The position numbers were made by a program, and so were the translations under genes. A stretch of DNA of 64,000 nt, from the NCBI RefSeq assembly GCF_900107195.1, contig NZ_FNPB01000006.1:62001-126000 (forward strand), given 5' to 3'. Positions 16,639 to 25,603 of this stretch are shown one piece after another. The notes beneath the pieces were generated by a model. That model saw only the letters and a list, made by a program, of their open reading frames with translations. It was not told the origin of the DNA and did not search any database. Position 1 is the stretch's first letter. Each line of letters begins with the position of its first letter. Source of the stretch: Halobellus clavatus (lineage in GTDB: Archaea; Halobacteriota; Halobacteria; Halobacteriales; Haloferacaceae).

Positions 16639-17043
16639 ATGGTCCGAATACTGCTTGCACTTGACGACGAAATCCCACAGGCGCGCGCACAGACCAACGC
16701 GATCAGAGACATCGTCGATACCGCCGAGAGCGCGGAGGTGTACATACTCCACGTGTTCAGCGATAATCCCGAAGGGGCCTCAGTCCAGCAGGTCGAGGCG
16801 GTTCGAGAAGCCCAAGAACGGCTCGAATCCGCCGGCGTCCACGTCAACCTCTTGGAGGCCAGCGGGTCGTCGTCGGACGAGATCCTGCGGTTCGCCGACG
16901 AGTACGACGTCGATCAGATCTGTGTCGGCGGGCGCAAGCGCTCGCCCACGGGGAAGGCGCTGTTCGGGAGTGTCACGCAGGACGTCATCCTCGGCACCCA
17001 CCGTCCCGTGCTGGTCTGTGGCAGCACCCCCGAAGAAGAGTAA
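16639..17043 (+). CDS. Universal stress protein (UspA family)
   Basis: The 134-residue single-domain protein begins MVRILLALDDE and ends with the ATP-binding G-x2-G-x9-G(S/T) pattern in GGRKRSPTGKALFGSVTQ, followed by the typical PVLVCG strand. Such proteins are cytoplasmic dimers that bind nucleotides and are induced by stress; haloarchaea carry many copies. A TATA-like AATTATAAG lies about 27 bases upstream. It is monocistronic and ends in a T7 run. No direct link with the catabolic genes is evident. Confidence 0.92.
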   Translation: MVRILLALDDEIPQARAQTNAIRDIVDTAESAEVYILHVFSDNPEGASVQQVEAVREAQERLESAGVHVNLLEASGSSSDEILRFADEYDVDQICVGGRKRSPTGKALFGSVTQDVILGTHRPVLVCGSTPEEE

Positions 17044-17080
17044 CGAACCGCCCGGTGGCCGCGAATCCCCGTCGAATCGG

Positions 17081-17087
17081 TTTTTTT
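17081..17087 (+). terminator. T7 terminator after the universal stress gene
   Basis: Seven consecutive T lie 38 bases after the stop codon, in the short gap before the convergent chemoreceptor gene. This is a strong oligo-T terminator for the + strand only. Confidence 0.65.
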
Positions 17088-17103
17088 GGCGACTCTCGCC
17101 GAC

Positions 17104-18462
17104 TCAGTTGTCGTCGATTACGGAGTCGAGGTTTCGCTCCAGTGACTCGACACTCTGCCGGATCTCGGCGACCTGCTCGCTCTGTTGCTGATTGGCGGTG
17201 GCGAGTTCGGCCACTTCGTCGGCGATCCGTTCGACCCCCTCGACGGTCGTTCCCAGCATCGCAGAGATGTCCTCAGCGCTCGATGCCTGTTCGTCGGTCG
17301 CGGTCGCGATCTGTTCTAACTGCTCTGAGACGTCCGCGATCGCGTCCTGGATCTCGCGCTGATTCGCGTTCACGGTCTCGATCTGGGCCTCGATCTCGTC
17401 GACGCGCTGGGCGGTTTGCTCGACTCCACTGACGGTCTCTTTGGCGATCGTCGCGATCGATTCGACGAGGCCTTCGATCCGCTCGGCCTCCTGCTTCGAT
17501 TCCGCGGCGAGTGACTTCACCTCGTCGGCGACGACTGCGAAGCCCTCGCCAGCCTCGCCGGCACGGGCAGCCTCGATCGACGCGTTCAGTGCCAAGATAT
17601 TGATCTGGTCGGCGATGTCGTCGATCACGGCCACGACGTCGTCGATCTCTTCGACCCGGTCTGCGAGGTCCACCGCGTCGTCTGCCATACGATCACTGGC
17701 GTCTGCGACGTCTTCGACCGTCTGCAGCAACTCGTTCGTCGACTCCTCCGACTGGGTGGCGAGATCGGCCGTCTCAGAACTCTGCGTCGAGATTGTCTCG
17801 ACGCTCGCGGCGACCTCTTCGGTCGTCGCGCTGAACGTCTGGATCTCGTCGTCGACTTCCCGGACGTGTTCGGCCTCCTGCTCTGCGACTTCGGCGATCA
17901 CGTCGACGTTGTCTGTCACCTGCGAGGACGCAGTTTCGAGGCCCGCGACGGTGCCCTCGAGATCTTCGCGGACTCGGGTCTGGACTTCCTGCATCGACTT
18001 CCGCTGCTTGACGAGGTCAGTGACGCGATAGAGGATCTCGAAGGACCCCGCGACCTCACCTTCGGGCGTCGTCAGGGGAACGCCCATCGCTCGGCCGTGT
18101 CGCTTCTCGCCGTCGGCGCTCGTGATCGTTCGAACCTCGGTCTCTCTGATCCGCTCGCCCGTCCGCGCGACCTTCTCGGCGAGCGTCTCGGTGACGTCTT
18201 CGGTCCCGATCACCTCGTGGGCGGGTTTTCCGAGTGCTTCTTCGGCCGGCAGCCCAGTGAACTCCGTCTGCATCTCGTTCCAGTGCGTCAATCGGCCGTC
18301 GTCGTCGACGGCGATCACGGGCTCGGGGATCTCCGCAGCGAGTTGGTTGAACAAACTGCGCCAGTGATCGCGTTCGGCGCGGTATCGTTCGGCGTCGTTG
18401 CGGATGTCGGAGAAGTCGGGGGCGAGCGTTGCGTCCCGCGGCACCGGGCTTTGCTTCGTCAT
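17104..18462 (-). CDS. Soluble PAS-domain methyl-accepting chemotaxis transducer
   Basis: The 452-residue protein has no membrane span. The first 140 residues hold a coiled segment and a PAS domain (VIAVDDDGRLTHWNEMQTEFTGLPAEEALGKP). The rest is a long coiled coil ending in an MCP signalling module with the hairpin region EGFAVVADEVKSLAAES. Cytoplasmic haloarchaeal transducers of this type sense internal metabolites, redox or energy state and signal through CheA/CheW. No HAMP domain was seen. It may link taxis to metabolism of imported substrates, which is inference. The ATG at 18462 is preferred to the GTG one codon earlier. Confidence 0.9.
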   Translation of the reverse strand: MTKQSPVPRDATLAPDFSDIRNDAERYRAERDHWRSLFNQLAAEIPEPVIAVDDDGRLTHWNEMQTEFTGLPAEEALGKPAHEVIGTEDVTETLAEKVARTGERIRETEVRTITSADGEKRHGRAMGVPLTTPEGEVAGSFEILYRVTDLVKQRKSMQEVQTRVREDLEGTVAGLETASSQVTDNVDVIAEVAEQEAEHVREVDDEIQTFSATTEEVAASVETISTQSSETADLATQSEESTNELLQTVEDVADASDRMADDAVDLADRVEEIDDVVAVIDDIADQINILALNASIEAARAGEAGEGFAVVADEVKSLAAESKQEAERIEGLVESIATIAKETVSGVEQTAQRVDEIEAQIETVNANQREIQDAIADVSEQLEQIATATDEQASSAEDISAMLGTTVEGVERIADEVAELATANQQQSEQVAEIRQSVESLERNLDSVIDDN

Positions 18463-18579
18463 CACTCACTGATGATTGATACGGATACATTAACCTGTCC
18501 GGCTGATTTTCAATGGTGATACTCCTTGGTCACCCCCATTCGGAGCTAGCCATTCAGCCCGGCCGGCGACCCGGTGCAG

Positions 18580-19023
18580 TCACTCGTCGTACGCGCGAGT
18601 CTTCACCAGCGCCGTGGTCTCGTAGGTGACGACCGCATCGCCGTGTTGGTCGCGCGCTTCGATGCCGCGCGTGATGAACCCACTGACGTCGCGGTCCGAG
18701 GGCCACTTGTCCACGATCTCGGTGTGGAGTTCGAGCTGGAGTCCGGGCGTCACGGGCTTGTGCCATCGGATGTCGTCAGCACCGATCCCGGCGATGGCTG
18801 CCACCGGATCGGGATTCTGATTCACCATTCGCATACACATCGCCATCGTGTGCCACCCCGAGGCGACGAGTTCGCCGAACATCGAGTCCGCAGCCGCCTC
18901 CTCGTCGACGTGGAACGGTTGCGGATCGTACTTCTCGGCGAACTCTTTGATCTCCTCGGCGGTGACCTCATAAGAGCCGAAGGAAGCAGTCGTCCCGACC
19001 TCGATATCCTCGTAGTATTGCAT
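18580..19023 (-). CDS. MaoC-type (R)-enoyl-CoA hydratase-like protein
   Basis: This 147-residue hot-dog protein has the hydratase-2 motif YDPQPFHVDEEAA (about residues 31-43) with the catalytic Asp and His in the expected positions. MaoC-like enzymes add water to enoyl-CoA or act as dehydratases in acyl-CoA breakdown and polyhydroxyalkanoate synthesis. It is encoded alone, 2 kb before the acyl-CoA dehydrogenase and beta-oxidation genes, and may serve the same pathway. The N-terminus MQYYEDIEVG is typical, which supports the ATG at 19023. Confidence 0.87.
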   Translation of the reverse strand: MQYYEDIEVGTTASFGSYEVTAEEIKEFAEKYDPQPFHVDEEAAADSMFGELVASGWHTMAMCMRMVNQNPDPVAAIAGIGADDIRWHKPVTPGLQLELHTEIVDKWPSDRDVSGFITRGIEARDQHGDAVVTYETTALVKTRAYDE

Positions 19024-19149
19024 TACCTGTTACTGGGGTGCCGACGTAGAAAATCCTTCGACGGCGACGCGGTTCGTGTCGGGAGCCGTCTCCGAATCGT
19101 GCCGACAGATCGGCGCGTGTGCGAAGGGCTCACGAGCGGACCAGAAAGG

Positions 19150-19160
19150 TTTACATATGG
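19150..19160 (+). promoter_or_regulatory. TATA-like box of the small acidic protein gene
   Basis: TTTACATATGG lies about 24 bases before the ATG at 19179, supporting that start over a GTG at 19170. Confidence 0.4.
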
Positions 19161-19178
19161 TAGCCCAAAGTGGCAAAT

Positions 19179-19502
19179 ATGGCGTTACCGGACGACCTCA
19201 AAGAGGCTGCCGAGGAAGCTGAAGACCTGCCAAACCCGCGCGACATCGTCGCAGAAGACGAGGAAGTTCCGCTCGAGGAACTGTTCGACGAGGCATTTAT
19301 GACCGCGCACACGGACTTCGACACCTTCGACGAGATGGTGGCTGCGAGTCCGTCCTCGGCGTCCGCCGCGTCGGAACTCGATCTGATTCCCCGCGGCGAG
19401 TGGGACGACTTCGTCGCGGAGACGACGGAGTACGACGACGAAGAGGAGTTCGTCTTCGCTGTCCGCGACCACTGGGTCGCGACGAAACTCGGCCTGAACT
19501 GA
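19179..19502 (+). CDS. Small acidic protein of unknown function
   Basis: The protein has 107 residues and is strongly acidic, beginning MALPDDLKEAAEEAEDLPNP. It has a mixed helical C-terminal half ending WVATKLGLN. No catalytic motif, signal or membrane segment is visible. Codon use and acidity match true haloarchaeal genes, and a promoter-like box precedes the ATG. A four-residue-longer form from a GTG is possible. Its neighbours (MaoC on the other strand, FAD monooxygenase downstream) give no clear functional hint. Confidence 0.75.
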   Translation: MALPDDLKEAAEEAEDLPNPRDIVAEDEEVPLEELFDEAFMTAHTDFDTFDEMVAASPSSASAASELDLIPRGEWDDFVAETTEYDDEEEFVFAVRDHWVATKLGLN

Positions 19503-19645
19503 GGCGATCGCTCCGACTGGCAGTCGCACCGCCCGCCGACCGACCACCGACCGGTCTATCGACCGAATCGGGCGTTTTCGCCGTTCTTACCCCGGTCTGA
19601 CCGCAATAATTATGTAGAGCCTGTCGTAAGCATACAGTATAGACG

Positions 19646-20893
19646 ATGAGTTCAACTGACTCCGATCAGCCAGTGTTGATCGCCGGTGCGGGACCGACGG
19701 GGATGACGGCAGCGCTTGCACTCCACGCGCGCGGTGTGCCCGCGGCAATCGTCGAGGCGGATTCCGCGGACCGCGACCGCGACGGGAGCCGGGCCATCTA
19801 CGTCCACGGTGCGACGCTCCGAACCCTCGAACGGATTCACCCGGGCCTCGGGACCGACCTCGTCGAAGAGGGGCTCGTCTGGCCCACCCGTCACACGAAG
19901 TGGCGCGGCAAGACCGTCTTCCGACGGACCTACGACAACCCCGGCGGCGACAGCGAGATTCCGCACTTCTCGAGCCTCCCGCAGGTCGTCACCGAGAAGT
20001 ACATGCACGAAGCGCTGGACGAAGCGGGCATCGACATCCACTGGGACGCCGGCGTCGAGACCGTCGAGTCGACGCCCGAGGGCGTCCACGTCGAAACGGC
20101 CGACGGGCAGGAGTGGGACACGCCGTACCTCATCGGTGCCGACGGCGGCGGCTCGCAGGTGCGAAACGAGATCGGCTCCGAGTTCGAAGGGACCCAATCG
20201 GAGAACTCGTTCATCATCGTCGACGTCGAGACCCTCGACGACAACTCCATCGAGGAGGAACCGATCCCGTTCGAGCGGCTCTTCCACTACGACTCGCCCC
20301 ACGCCGACGGCCGGAACGTGATGCTCGTGCCGTTCACCGGCGGCTGGCGGCTCGACATCCAGTGTCTCGGCGACGACGACCCCGACGAGATTGCGAGCGA
20401 CGAACGGATGCGTGAGTTCGTCCGCGACATTATGGGCGAGGAGTACGTCGACAACATCCAGTGGACGTCGACGTACAAGTTCCTCCAGGTGCAGGCTGAC
20501 TCCTTCGTCGACGAGCACCGTCGCGTCCTCCTCGCCGGTGAGGCCGCACACCTGCTCGCGCCGTTCGGTGCCCGCGGGATGAACTCCTGCGTCGCCGACG
20601 CCGACGAGGCCGCCTCGGCGGTCGCCGTCGCGATGCGCTCGAACGACGCCGTCGCCCGTGACGAGGTCGAACTCTACGCGGCCCGTCGAGAGCGCGCGGC
20701 AGAGTACAACATCGACGCCGCGGGTGAGGCGCTGGATTACCTCCAGGGCGACAGCCCCGTGACGGTGCTCCGAAAGGAGGCCGCCGCGTCGCTCGCCGAC
20801 TACTTCGAACCGGCCGGCGAGTACCTCGACGACGCGCCGTACGGTCCGCACACGGCACCGCCCATCGCCTCGACCGGCCGCGCCAACTACTGA
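19646..20893 (+). CDS. FAD-dependent aromatic-ring monooxygenase (PHBH family)
   Basis: The 415-residue protein has the FAD-binding GAGPTG motif (residues 14-19), the family's central YLIGADGGGSQVRNEIG segment and a second FAD motif, LLAGEAAHLLAPFGARGMN, near residue 298. In that motif Glu replaces the usual Asp of GDAAH. Such flavoproteins hydroxylate phenolic acids with NAD(P)H and oxygen, for example 4- or 3-hydroxybenzoate. Making gentisate for the cupin dioxygenase encoded in this island is a plausible role. A TATA-like AT-rich element lies about 32 bases before the ATG. Confidence 0.88.
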   Translation: MSSTDSDQPVLIAGAGPTGMTAALALHARGVPAAIVEADSADRDRDGSRAIYVHGATLRTLERIHPGLGTDLVEEGLVWPTRHTKWRGKTVFRRTYDNPGGDSEIPHFSSLPQVVTEKYMHEALDEAGIDIHWDAGVETVESTPEGVHVETADGQEWDTPYLIGADGGGSQVRNEIGSEFEGTQSENSFIIVDVETLDDNSIEEEPIPFERLFHYDSPHADGRNVMLVPFTGGWRLDIQCLGDDDPDEIASDERMREFVRDIMGEEYVDNIQWTSTYKFLQVQADSFVDEHRRVLLAGEAAHLLAPFGARGMNSCVADADEAASAVAVAMRSNDAVARDEVELYAARRERAAEYNIDAAGEALDYLQGDSPVTVLRKEAAASLADYFEPAGEYLDDAPYGPHTAPPIASTGRANY

Positions 20894-20927
20894 CTCCTCC
20901 CCGAGGAAGTCATCGATCCCATTTTTT
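20892..20927 (+). terminator. Hairpin plus T6 after the monooxygenase gene
   Basis: An imperfect stem (GACTCCTC with GAGGAAGTC) begins at the stop codon and is followed within a few bases by six T (20922-20927), resembling an intrinsic terminator. Confidence 0.5.
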
Positions 20928-21045
20928 GCGGTACGTTCCGAGCGACCGACAGCCGTACAGCGGCCCACCGTCTCACGATCCTTTTGTGGACCTGTCGCTT
21001 GCGAAGAATACTACCGAAGGTGAGAGACGATCCGAGGGCCGGCGA

Positions 21046-22197
21046 TCAGAAGTTCCGATAGATCAGGTCCCGCTGGACCGCGCCCACGCCCTCGTAGGTC
21101 ATCGGCATCCGAACGTCGCGGTAGACGCGGGTGACCCGCTCGTCGTCGAGGAGCGCCCGACCGCCGTGCAGTTTCATCGCCGTCTCTGCGCACTCGGCGG
21201 CGACTTCGGTGGCCTTGGCTTTCGCCATCGCGGCCCAGCGCTCGGCGTCCTCGCCGTGCATCACCTGTTCGACGGCCTGCCACAGGAGCGCGCGAGCGCT
21301 CTCGAACTCCATCCGCATCTCCGCGAGGTCGTGCTGGACCGACTGGAAATCGGCGACCTCCTGGCCGAACTCCTCTCTGTCGTGGACGAACTCCCAGGCC
21401 TCCTCTATGGCGGCGGCCGCGAGGCCGATGCCGTGCGCCGCCACCCGGACCCGGCCGGAGTTGAAGAACTCCGCGACCATCCTGAACCCCTGGCCGCGCT
21501 CGCCCACGAGGTTCTCTTCTGGCACGCGACAGTCGTCGAGGACGATGTGCGCCTGCTCGGAGGCCCGATAGGCCATCTTCTCGGGGATCGATTCGGCCTC
21601 GTACCCGGGTGCGTCGGTCGGGACCAAGATGAGCGAGTGGTTGCTGTGACGGTCGTCGGTGTCCTCGGTCTTCGCGTAGACGGTGATGTAGTCGCCAGAG
21701 ATGCCGTTTCCGATCCAGTACTTTTCGCCATTGAGCACCCACTCGTCGCCGTCCAGTCGGGCCGTCGTCTCCATCCCCGCCAGGTCGCTTCCCGTGTCGG
21801 GTTCGGAGATCGCCATTCCCGTCCGTTTCTCACCCTCGGCGACCGCACGGAGATACGTCTCCTTCTGGGCCTCCGTCCCGAACTCCTGGAGGATTTCGGT
21901 GCCGAAGCTCTGACTGACAATGCCCAAGCCGAGGCCGGCGTCCGCCCGGAAGAGTTCCTCGACGGTCGCGACGATTTCGTCGAGGGACCGACCGGGACCG
22001 CCGTACGCCTCGTCGATCTCCTGGGCGACGAGGTCGGCGTCGTGTGCCGCTTCGACGATGTCGACCGGATACGCCGCCGACTGGAAGTACTCGCTCGCGC
22101 GAGGCCGCAGCTCCGTCTCCGCGAAGTCGCGTGCGTGCGCTTTCAGGTCCTGTGCCGCGTCGGGAACGACCGCGTCGGTGAGTAGGTCTGATTCCAT
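21046..22197 (-). CDS. Acyl-CoA dehydrogenase
   Basis: This 383-residue protein has the acyl-CoA dehydrogenase signature AISEPDTGSDLA near residue 155. The catalytic-base position is at Glu369 in TYEGVGAVQRDLIYR, close to the C-terminus. The FAD enzyme introduces the alpha-beta double bond into an acyl-CoA and passes electrons to ETF. It starts just after the CoA ligase on the same strand (49-base gap), giving an order of HAD-ECH fusion, thiolase, DUF35, CoA ligase, dehydrogenase, a full beta-oxidation set. Phenylpropanoid side-chain shortening is inferred from context. Confidence 0.92.
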   Translation of the reverse strand: MESDLLTDAVVPDAAQDLKAHARDFAETELRPRASEYFQSAAYPVDIVEAAHDADLVAQEIDEAYGGPGRSLDEIVATVEELFRADAGLGLGIVSQSFGTEILQEFGTEAQKETYLRAVAEGEKRTGMAISEPDTGSDLAGMETTARLDGDEWVLNGEKYWIGNGISGDYITVYAKTEDTDDRHSNHSLILVPTDAPGYEAESIPEKMAYRASEQAHIVLDDCRVPEENLVGERGQGFRMVAEFFNSGRVRVAAHGIGLAAAAIEEAWEFVHDREEFGQEVADFQSVQHDLAEMRMEFESARALLWQAVEQVMHGEDAERWAAMAKAKATEVAAECAETAMKLHGGRALLDDERVTRVYRDVRMPMTYEGVGAVQRDLIYRNF

Positions 22198-22246
22198 CGT
22201 GTTCGCCGTTGATGTTCCGTGTTCGAGATGTTCGTGCGCCGGTGCG

Positions 22247-23869
22247 TTACTGCTCTAGCGGGAGTTCGCCCTCCTCCTCGATGAACTGGTCGCGGAGGTC
22301 TTTCTTGTTGAACTTCTGGGTGGTCGTCTTCGGAATCTCATCGACGAACCGGAAGACGTCGGGCAGCCACCACTTCGGGAACGTCTCCAACAGGTGCTCG
22401 CGGAGCGACGCCTCGTCGATGGAGTCATCCTCGGTGACGACGAACGCGACGGGGCGCTCTTGCCACTTCTCGTGTGGGGCCGCGATCACGGCCGCCTCGC
22501 CGACCCCGTCGGCGTCGATGAGCGAGATCTCCAGTTCGACCGAAGAGATCCACTCCCCGCCGCTCTTGATCGCATCGTCGATCCGGTCGACGATGTCGAG
22601 GTAGCCGTACTCGTCGATCGTTCCGATGTCGCCCGTCTTGAACCAGCCGTCCTCGAAGGACGATTCGTTGGCCTCGGGACGCTTGAAGTACCCGTCGGTG
22701 AGCCAGGGCGAGCGGGCGTGGATCTCGCCCGGGGTGTCGCCGTCGTGTGGGACCGGCTCGCCGTCCTGCGTCCGAAGGCGGATTTGCGCGCCGGGCGCGG
22801 GGATGCCGGCCTTCCGCTTGAGTTCGTACCCCTCCTCGTCGGGGAGGTCTTGCATCTGCGTCGTCTCGAAGGTGTTCGCCAGGTGTGGCGACGCCTCGGT
22901 CATCCCGTAGCCCTGGTATATCGGCGCCTCGTAGACCTCCTCGAACTTCTGCATCAGCGAGGCCGGCGGCGCGCTCCCGCCGGTCAGTACTCGATCGAGG
23001 CTCTCCAGCGGCTCGCTCTCGCTTGATTCGAGGTAGCTGTCCATGTCGATCCACACCGTCGGGACCGCCGCCGCGACGGTCACGTCCTCGGCCGCGATGA
23101 GGTCGGCGACTGCCTCGGGGCTCGTGTGCTGTCCCGGGAGGACCAGCTTCGACCCGTAGAACGTCCCCGAGTACGGAAAGCCCCAGCCGTTGACGTGGAA
23201 CATCGGCACTACCGGCATCACCGTGTCGTTTTCGCTCACACCGAACACGTCGACGTGGCCGTGGACGAGCGTGTGCAGGAACATTCGGCGGTGCCGGTAC
23301 TGAACGCCCTTCGGGAGCCCCGTGGTACCGGAGGTGTAACACAGCGCGAACTCGCGCTCCTCGTCGAGTTCGGGCCAGTCGTATTCGGTGTCGTAGCCCG
23401 CGATGAACGACTCGTAGTCGACGACGGGATCCAGCGAGGTCTCGGGCACCTCGTCGTCGAGGACGACGTACTGTTCGACCGTCTCGAGGTCGTCGGCCAC
23501 GGCTTCGGCCGTCTCGACGAATGCCGGATCGACGAACAGCAGTCGGTCTTCGGCCTCGTTGATGATCTCGGTCAGGTGGTGCTCCGGAAGCCGGTGGTTC
23601 GTGGTATGGATGCTCCGGCCGCTACAGGAGGGACCGAAGTACAACTCGTAGTGGCGGTAGTGATTGACGGCCATCACCGACACCCGGTCGCCCAGTTCGA
23701 GCCCGTAGTCGTCGAGTGCGTGAGCGAGCTGACAGATCCGCTCGTAGGCGTCCGCGTACGTGTAGCGGTGGAGCGATCCGTCCGACAGTTTGGAGACGAT
23801 CTCCTTGTGGCTAAAGAGATCGACGGCTCGCTGCAGGAACTTCGTAATGGTGAGCTCGTAGTCTTTCAT
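22247..23869 (-). CDS. AMP-forming fatty/aryl-alkyl acyl-CoA ligase
   Basis: The 540-residue ANL-family enzyme has the P-loop CYTSGTTGLPKGVQYRHR near residue 185, A5 motif YQGYGMTEASPHLA and hinge VDRIDDAIKSGGEWISSVELE. A C-terminal TTTQKFNKKDL segment bears the usual catalytic Lys. Its length and motifs match medium- to long-chain ligases that activate acids for beta-oxidation. It is separated by one base from the upstream DUF35 gene stop, so it belongs to the same transcript as the thiolase and dehydrogenase-hydratase genes. Confidence 0.92.
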   Translation of the reverse strand: MKDYELTITKFLQRAVDLFSHKEIVSKLSDGSLHRYTYADAYERICQLAHALDDYGLELGDRVSVMAVNHYRHYELYFGPSCSGRSIHTTNHRLPEHHLTEIINEAEDRLLFVDPAFVETAEAVADDLETVEQYVVLDDEVPETSLDPVVDYESFIAGYDTEYDWPELDEEREFALCYTSGTTGLPKGVQYRHRRMFLHTLVHGHVDVFGVSENDTVMPVVPMFHVNGWGFPYSGTFYGSKLVLPGQHTSPEAVADLIAAEDVTVAAAVPTVWIDMDSYLESSESEPLESLDRVLTGGSAPPASLMQKFEEVYEAPIYQGYGMTEASPHLANTFETTQMQDLPDEEGYELKRKAGIPAPGAQIRLRTQDGEPVPHDGDTPGEIHARSPWLTDGYFKRPEANESSFEDGWFKTGDIGTIDEYGYLDIVDRIDDAIKSGGEWISSVELEISLIDADGVGEAAVIAAPHEKWQERPVAFVVTEDDSIDEASLREHLLETFPKWWLPDVFRFVDEIPKTTTQKFNKKDLRDQFIEEEGELPLEQ

Positions 23870-23870
23870 C

Positions 23871-24401
23871 TCAGGTCTCTTTGGGCTCGAAGCGATAAAA
23901 TACCCGCTCGTGGTCGACCGGGCCGTCGATCTCGACGATCTTGAGTTCGACGGGGTCGCCGATCGAGAGGTCGTCGTACTCGGCGTCGTCGAGGTGCGCT
24001 GAGAGGGTGATCTCGCCGAGGTCGACGATGCCGATCACGAACGGCACGTCGTCTTCCATCCCCATCGGGGCACCGGCGCGGACCGTCGAGAAGGCGAACA
24101 ACTCTCCCTCGTGCGGCAGGTCGACGTACGCCAAGTCGTCGCTCTGGCATTCGGGACAGACGATCCGCGGCGGGAAGTGCAGTTCGCCGCAGTCCTGACA
24201 CTCGGTCGTCGTGAGTTGTCCCTCCCGGAGGTTGTCGTAGAACTCCGCGATCTCGGTCGTCTCCTCGGTCTGCAGTTCGTAGAAGTCCAACAGCCGCGGC
24301 AGTTCGACCTGATCGGGGAGTTCGACGACGTCTCTGCCGCCGTCGGTCCGGATATGGTTGCGCGTGTCCGTGCTGTCTGTGGGGTCGTAGTGGTCGGTCA
24401 T
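23871..24401 (-). CDS. DUF35/OB-fold zinc-ribbon partner of thiolase
   Basis: The 176-residue protein has a rubredoxin-like zinc ribbon with C68-x2-C71 and C82-x2-C85, then an OB-fold domain (LFAFSTVRAGAPMGMEDDVPFVIGIVDL region). In archaea such proteins form complexes with thiolases and HMG-CoA synthase, bridging acyl-CoA intermediates. It lies two bases from the thiolase gene, which supports that partnership. Longer in-frame extensions (to 24581) overlap the thiolase gene and are rejected. The first 30 residues are a polar Asp/Thr-rich extension. Confidence 0.9.
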   Translation of the reverse strand: MTDHYDPTDSTDTRNHIRTDGGRDVVELPDQVELPRLLDFYELQTEETTEIAEFYDNLREGQLTTTECQDCGELHFPPRIVCPECQSDDLAYVDLPHEGELFAFSTVRAGAPMGMEDDVPFVIGIVDLGEITLSAHLDDAEYDDLSIGDPVELKIVEIDGPVDHERVFYRFEPKET

Positions 24402-24403
24402 TG

Positions 24404-25603
24404 TTAGGGTCGCTCCCGCGAGAGGGTCATCACGCTGTGCACCGAGGCGCTCCCGCTGAGGTTGTGGATCAGGCCCGTCTCCGGCGCGGGCACCTGGCGG
24501 TCGGACTCGACGGTGCCGCGGAACTGATTGAACACTTCGAGCGCCTGGGAGACGCCGGTCGCTCCCAGCGGGTGGCCACAACCCAGCAGGCCGCCGCGTG
24601 GGTTGACGGCGATGTCGCCGTCGAGTTCACTCCGGCCATCCTCGATGAACTTCCCGCCCTCGCCCTTCTCGACCCAGCCGAGATCCTCGTATTCGACGAT
24701 CTCGCTGATCGAGAAGCAGTCGTGGACCTCCGCGACGTCGAGTTCTTCGAGCGGGTCGTCGATGCCCGCCTGATCGTACGCCTGCTCGGCCGCGGTCGTC
24801 GCCTGCGGCCACGCCGACATCGACGGGAGGTTGTTGATCGAGTTGCCCGAGAAGCACGCCTGCCCGCTGCCGGTGATCCAGGCGGCCTCGTCGCTCACTT
24901 CGCGCGCCTTCTCTTCGCTCATCAGGATCAGGCCGGCCGCGCCGTCGGTGACCCCGCTGCAGTCGTACAGACACAGCGGCGGCGAGAGCTCGAACGAGTC
25001 GATGACCTCGTCGACGGAAACCTCGCTCTGGAACTGCGCGAACGCGTTGGAGGCGGCGTGGGTCTTGTTCTTCGCGGCCACCTGCGCGAGTTGCTCGCGC
25101 GTGGTGTCGTACTCGTGCATATGCCGCTGGGCGATCATCGCGAAGTACGGCGGCGCGTTGAAGCCGTTGACGCCGTCGAACTCCCGGTCCATCACGTTGG
25201 CCATACTGGCCTGGGCCTCCGGGGCGTACTCCCGCGGGAGGTTCATCTTCTCGACGCCCAGCACCAGGGCGGTGTCTAACTGCCCCGCAGCGATCGCCAG
25301 CCACGCGTATCGGAGCGCCGCCTGTCCGCTGGCGCACGCGAGTTCCGTCCGGGCGATCATACTGTCGACGTCGATGCCGAGCAGTTCCGCGACCATCGGG
25401 GCGACGTGCGTCTGGAACGCGAACCGCTCGGGCTGGACGCTCCCGACGAAGAGCCCCTCGACGTCCTCGGGGCCGACGTTCGGCGTGTCGTCGAAGGTGG
25501 CCTTGCCGGCCTCCTGTATCAGATCCTTATAGCTGGCCTCTCTGGTCCCCCACTTGGTGTGACCGCCGCCGACGATGCCGACGTTTCGCGTCACGTCAGT
25601 CAC
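24404..25603 (-). CDS. Thiolase (SCP-x type acetyl-CoA acyltransferase)
   Basis: The 399-residue protein has the nucleophilic Cys at residue 90 in TELACASGQAALR and the C-terminal GCGHPLGATG motif of thiolases. SCP-2-type thiolases cleave 3-ketoacyl-CoA. No ATG fits; the GTG at 25603 overlaps the upstream gene's stop (GTGACTGA), a common coupling arrangement. A GTG at 25594 is the alternative, giving VTRNVGIVGG. It pairs with the DUF35 gene directly downstream and follows the dehydrogenase-hydratase fusion, completing the beta-oxidation cycle. Confidence 0.9.
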   Translation of the reverse strand: MTDVTRNVGIVGGGHTKWGTREASYKDLIQEAGKATFDDTPNVGPEDVEGLFVGSVQPERFAFQTHVAPMVAELLGIDVDSMIARTELACASGQAALRYAWLAIAAGQLDTALVLGVEKMNLPREYAPEAQASMANVMDREFDGVNGFNAPPYFAMIAQRHMHEYDTTREQLAQVAAKNKTHAASNAFAQFQSEVSVDEVIDSFELSPPLCLYDCSGVTDGAAGLILMSEEKAREVSDEAAWITGSGQACFSGNSINNLPSMSAWPQATTAAEQAYDQAGIDDPLEELDVAEVHDCFSISEIVEYEDLGWVEKGEGGKFIEDGRSELDGDIAVNPRGGLLGCGHPLGATGVSQALEVFNQFRGTVESDRQVPAPETGLIHNLSGSASVHSVMTLSRERP

